From assembly GCA_039818825.1 (NCBI GenBank), contig JBCBTD010000017.1, positions 5,832-69,831 on the forward strand: a stretch of 64,000 bases of DNA, written 5' to 3'. The DNA comes from JBCBTD01 sp039818825. GTDB taxonomy: Bacteria; Pseudomonadota; Alphaproteobacteria; Geminicoccales; Geminicoccaceae. The notes beneath the pieces are model-generated. The model saw only the letters and a list, made by a program, of their open reading frames with translations, made no database searches and had not been told where the DNA came from. A program made the position numbers and the translations under genes. Every line of letters starts with the position of its first letter. The stretch's first letter is position 1. This document shows, in pieces, positions 61,285 to 64,000 of this stretch.

Positions 61285-62592
61285 ATGGACGTCCATGAGG
61301 CCGAGGGATCGCTGCCCGACGAAGTGACGACGCGCATGCAGGGCCGGCTCGCGCGCTCATGGGCGAACGAGAGCGCCGCGGCCGCGCGCCTGAGCCTGAG
61401 GGCCCGTCGCTGGGCGATGCTGGGGATCGCCGGCGTCGTGACCTTGGTCGCGCCGCCGGCGGGCTTGGTCTACGTATATGCGCTCATCCTGATCTTCGTG
61501 GTCGGCGGCGAGGTGGTCCTTTGGTGTCTCCGCACCGGTCGGTCGCGCTCGTGGCACGCCTATGCGCTCGTGACCTTCGATGCCTTCTTGCTCGTGTTCG
61601 CTATCGTCTATCCGAACCCGCTGAGCCCCGAGGTCTATCCGGCACCAGTCAATCTCCGATACAGCAGCTTCATCTACCTGTTCACTCTCTTGGCCCTGAC
61701 GGTCTTTCTCCATCGGCCGCTGGTGCTGGCGTGGGGTGCGGCGATGGCGGCGGTCGCGTGGACGCTCGGCGTGCTTTGGGTGCTGAGCCTGCCGGGCGTC
61801 TACGCTGGGGGTGGCGACGCCGACGTCGGTATGGCGGAGCGACTGCGCGAGCTTGCCGATCCTTACTTCGTCGACATCGGCGTCCGGGTGCAGGAGATCG
61901 GCGTCTACCTGATCGTGGCGGCGATTCTGGTCGCGGCGATGATCCGTTCGCGGCGGATCGTGCTGCGGCAGGCGCGGTTCGAGCGCGAGCGTGTCAATCT
62001 CGCCCGCTACTTCGCCCCGGTGATGGTCGACCAGCTCGCGGACCGCGACACGCCGCTCGCGGCCCCGCGCGAGACCGAGGCGGCCGTGCTGTTCGTCGAC
62101 ATCGTCGGCTTCACTCGTTGGGCCGAGCACCGACCACCCGCCGCCGTGATCGCTCATCTGCGCGACGTCCACGGCCGGTTGGAGCGGTTGGTGTTCGAGC
62201 ACGGCGGCACGCTCGACAAGTTCATCGGCGACGGGCTGATGGCGACCTTCGGCACGCCGGAACCCGCGGACGACGCCGCGGCCCGCGCCGTCGCTTGCGT
62301 CCGCGCTGTTGCGGAGGCGTTCGAAGCAGGCCCGCGGCTGGCGATCGGGCTGCATCTCGGACTGGTCGTGCTGGGCGACGTCGGCTCGGCGCGACGGATG
62401 GAGTTCGCGGTGTTGGGTGACACCGTCAACGTCGCCAGCCGCCTCGAACAGCTCGCGCGCCCGCTCGGCGTCCGGGCCGTGCTCAGCGACGCCGTGGTCC
62501 AACGCTCGGGCGGGCCGACGCCAGGCATGACCTACCACGGAGCCTTGCGACTGACTGGTCGCGACGCCGGCATCGACGTCTGGACGCTCTGA
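61285..62592 (+). CDS. Membrane-anchored class III adenylate cyclase
   Basis: The 435-residue protein has an N-terminal membrane domain with about six TM helices (~45-222), a short linker helix, and a class III cyclase catalytic domain (~262-430). Key residues are present: metal Asp272 in LFVDIVGFTRW and Asp316 in KFIGDGLMATFG, adenine-specifying Lys312 and Asp379 in VLGDTVNVASR, and transition-state Asn382 and Arg386. It should therefore be an active adenylate, not guanylate, cyclase, working as a dimer and responding to a membrane or extracytoplasmic cue. Confidence 0.93.
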   Translation: MDVHEAEGSLPDEVTTRMQGRLARSWANESAAAARLSLRARRWAMLGIAGVVTLVAPPAGLVYVYALILIFVVGGEVVLWCLRTGRSRSWHAYALVTFDAFLLVFAIVYPNPLSPEVYPAPVNLRYSSFIYLFTLLALTVFLHRPLVLAWGAAMAAVAWTLGVLWVLSLPGVYAGGGDADVGMAERLRELADPYFVDIGVRVQEIGVYLIVAAILVAAMIRSRRIVLRQARFERERVNLARYFAPVMVDQLADRDTPLAAPRETEAAVLFVDIVGFTRWAEHRPPAAVIAHLRDVHGRLERLVFEHGGTLDKFIGDGLMATFGTPEPADDAAARAVACVRAVAEAFEAGPRLAIGLHLGLVVLGDVGSARRMEFAVLGDTVNVASRLEQLARPLGVRAVLSDAVVQRSGGPTPGMTYHGALRLTGRDAGIDVWTL

Positions 62593-62642
62593 CCACCGGA
62601 CCTACGATGGCGCTCCCGCCCCTCATCTGGGAGACGACCGAC

Positions 62643-64000
62643 ATGGCAGTGTTCGCGACGACGACGGTCGAGAGCAGCAGCGGCATGGTCGTCGCCCAGA
62701 GCCGGCGGGCGGCGGCCGCCGGTGCCGACGTGCTGCGCAGTGGCGGCAACGCGGTCGACGCGGCGGTGGCGACGTCGTTGGCGCTGGGCGCGGCAGAACC
62801 TTGGATGAGCGGGCTCGGTGGCGGCTGTGCGGCGTTGATCCGGCCGCCCGAGGCCGATGTCGTGGCGCTCGATGCCGGGATGCGCGCACCGCTAGGTCTC
62901 GATCCGAGGGCATTCGAGCTCCGCGGCGACGTCAACGACGACATCTTCGGCTGGCCGGCGGTGGTCGACGATCGGAACATCCTCGGCCCGACCAGCGTGG
63001 CTGTGCCGGGGCTCGTTGCCGGGCTCGGTCTCGCCCATGGCCGCTACGGCCGACTGCCATGGGCGGACGTGGTCGCCCCGGCCATCGCGTTGGCAGATGC
63101 CGGCCTGCCCGTGGATTGGTACACGACGTTGATCGTCGCGACGGAGGCGCACGAACTACGCCGCCAGCCTGCCGCCGCGGCCCACTGGCTTCCTGGCGGT
63201 CTGCCGCCGGTTACGGAGAACCCCGGCTCTGACGTGCGCCTTGCAACGCCGGCGCTCGCGGCGAGCTATCGCCGGCTCGCCGAGGCTGGTCCTGCCGACT
63301 TCTACCGAGGCGATCTCGCTGCGACTTGGTTGGCGGACGCTGCGGCCGCGGGGACCTGGCTCGACGCCTCGGATCTTGAGTCCTACGCGGCGGTTTTCGC
63401 GCCGCCCGTGTCGTTCGGCTATCGCGACGCTCGGATCGCGGCAATGGACGGGTTGTTCGCCGGCCGCAGCCTGCGTGACACGTTGGGCCACATCGGCGCG
63501 TCGGCGGCGCCACCGACACTGGCCACCGTCGCAGAGGCGCTTCGCGATGCCTACCGTCGCCGGCTGCGCGAACAGGGACATGCCGCGGAGGTCGGCAACA
63601 CCTCGCATTTCTGCGTCGTCGACCGTGACGGCATGTTGGTTGCCTGGACGCAGACCTTGCTGTCGTTGTTCGGCAGCAAGGTGTCGTTGCCCAACGCCGG
63701 TTTCCTGTTGAACAACGGGATGATGTGGTTCGATCCGCGCCCCGGTGGCCCGAACGCCGTCGCTGCCGGCGCCAAGCCACTCTCCAACATGTGCCCGACC
63801 CTGGTCGAGCGCGGAGACGGCCAGCGTTTCGCGCTCGGTGCCTGCGGTGGACGCCGCATCCTGCCCGCGGTCGCCCAGCTGATCTGCGCGCTGGTCGACG
63901 GGGGCGACGACCCGAAGACGGCGCTCGACCGCCCGCGGCTCGACGTCAGTGGCGGCGACGAAGCGCTGCTCGACGACCGGTTGGGCCCCGACGTCTTGGC
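62643..64000 (+). CDS. Gamma-glutamyltransferase-family Ntn hydrolase, 3' partial
   Basis: The frame runs off the right edge (about 452 residues visible). GGT features: RAAAAGADVLRSGGNAVDAAVA, SGLGGGCAALI, the PTSVAVPGLVAGLGLAHGRYG block, and the autocleavage/catalytic Thr320 in GNTSHFCVVDRDGM, followed by LLNNGMMWFDPRPG and KPLSNMCPTLV. The gamma-glutamyl-binding Arg of true GGT (in FREKAP) is replaced in LDAGMRAP, and the LSSMSPT pair is LSNMCPT, so the substrate is probably not glutathione. ATG 62643 has GGGAG upstream; ATG 62607 is an alternative. No signal peptide is evident. Confidence 0.85.
   Translation, partial: MAVFATTTVESSSGMVVAQSRRAAAAGADVLRSGGNAVDAAVATSLALGAAEPWMSGLGGGCAALIRPPEADVVALDAGMRAPLGLDPRAFELRGDVNDDIFGWPAVVDDRNILGPTSVAVPGLVAGLGLAHGRYGRLPWADVVAPAIALADAGLPVDWYTTLIVATEAHELRRQPAAAAHWLPGGLPPVTENPGSDVRLATPALAASYRRLAEAGPADFYRGDLAATWLADAAAAGTWLDASDLESYAAVFAPPVSFGYRDARIAAMDGLFAGRSLRDTLGHIGASAAPPTLATVAEALRDAYRRRLREQGHAAEVGNTSHFCVVDRDGMLVAWTQTLLSLFGSKVSLPNAGFLLNNGMMWFDPRPGGPNAVAAGAKPLSNMCPTLVERGDGQRFALGACGGRRILPAVAQLICALVDGGDDPKTALDRPRLDVSGGDEALLDDRLGPDVL

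Overview
The window is G+C-rich DNA (roughly two thirds or more by eye) with dense, strongly polarised operons. Start/stop overlaps of the ATGA, GTGA and TTGA type are very common, and GTG and TTG starts are frequent. Gene content and order (recG / sdhE-mfd, xseB-ispA-dxs followed by a hopanoid hpn cluster, aroQ-accB-accC, both aat and bpt N-end-rule transferases, TRAP transporters, an ECF41 sigma factor) point to a chromosomal segment of a free-living alphaproteobacterium, probably of a Rhodospirillales/Geminicoccales-like lineage. The lineage is inference from gene order. No rRNA, tRNA, CRISPR array, insertion sequence or prophage was seen.

Layout. 1-1704: a phosphonate-degradation pair (FAD oxidoreductase cut by the window edge, then phnX). 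2002-3850: a phasin-like protein, a CBS-domain protein and a gene-poor stretch with a possible decayed gene. 3850-7685 (minus): the operon acuI-aroQ-accB-accC-aat. 7870-10194 (minus): a secreted animal-type haem peroxidase with RTX repeats, divergent from an OmpR/EnvZ-type two-component system (10561-12683). 12864-18390: TRAP permeases dctQ-dctM, an ECF41 operon (AhpD-like protein plus sigma factor, with a good match to the ECF41 promoter), then a methyltransferase and the TRAP binding protein on the minus strand. 18492-21661 (minus): bpt, an SLC13/TrkA-C permease and a coiled-coil protein. 21913-28452: DUF502 membrane protein, recG (minus), sdhE and mfd. 28454-30521: HDAC-like deacetylase, xseB and ispA.

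30551-43729 is the core of the window. Isoprenoid supply (dxs, ispA) runs into hopanoid synthesis: hpnC, hpnB, hpnD, hpnE and shc make hopene from farnesyl-PP; hpnH and hpnG add and trim the adenosyl-derived side chain; hpnM is a MlaC-like periplasmic carrier; a PAPS-type sulfotransferase sits between hpnM and the aminotransferase hpnO. Genes 43764-46669 (GST-kappa/DsbA-like protein, dgoK, dgoA, tlyA) follow on the same strand. After metC (minus), LOG and nitronate monooxygenase genes and two small envelope proteins come hpnL and hpnN (membrane protein and RND hopanoid transporter), preceded by an unrecognised translationally coupled gene. The right end holds a YbbAP-type ABC transporter divergent from a TesA-like esterase, acs, a small unknown gene, a membrane-anchored class III adenylate cyclase, and a gamma-glutamyltransferase-family gene running off the window.

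The best candidate for undescribed biology is the sulfotransferase locked into the hopanoid operon, which suggests a sulfated hopanoid or other sulfated lipid. The RTX haem peroxidase next to a two-component system whose sensor carries His/polyproline stretches is second.
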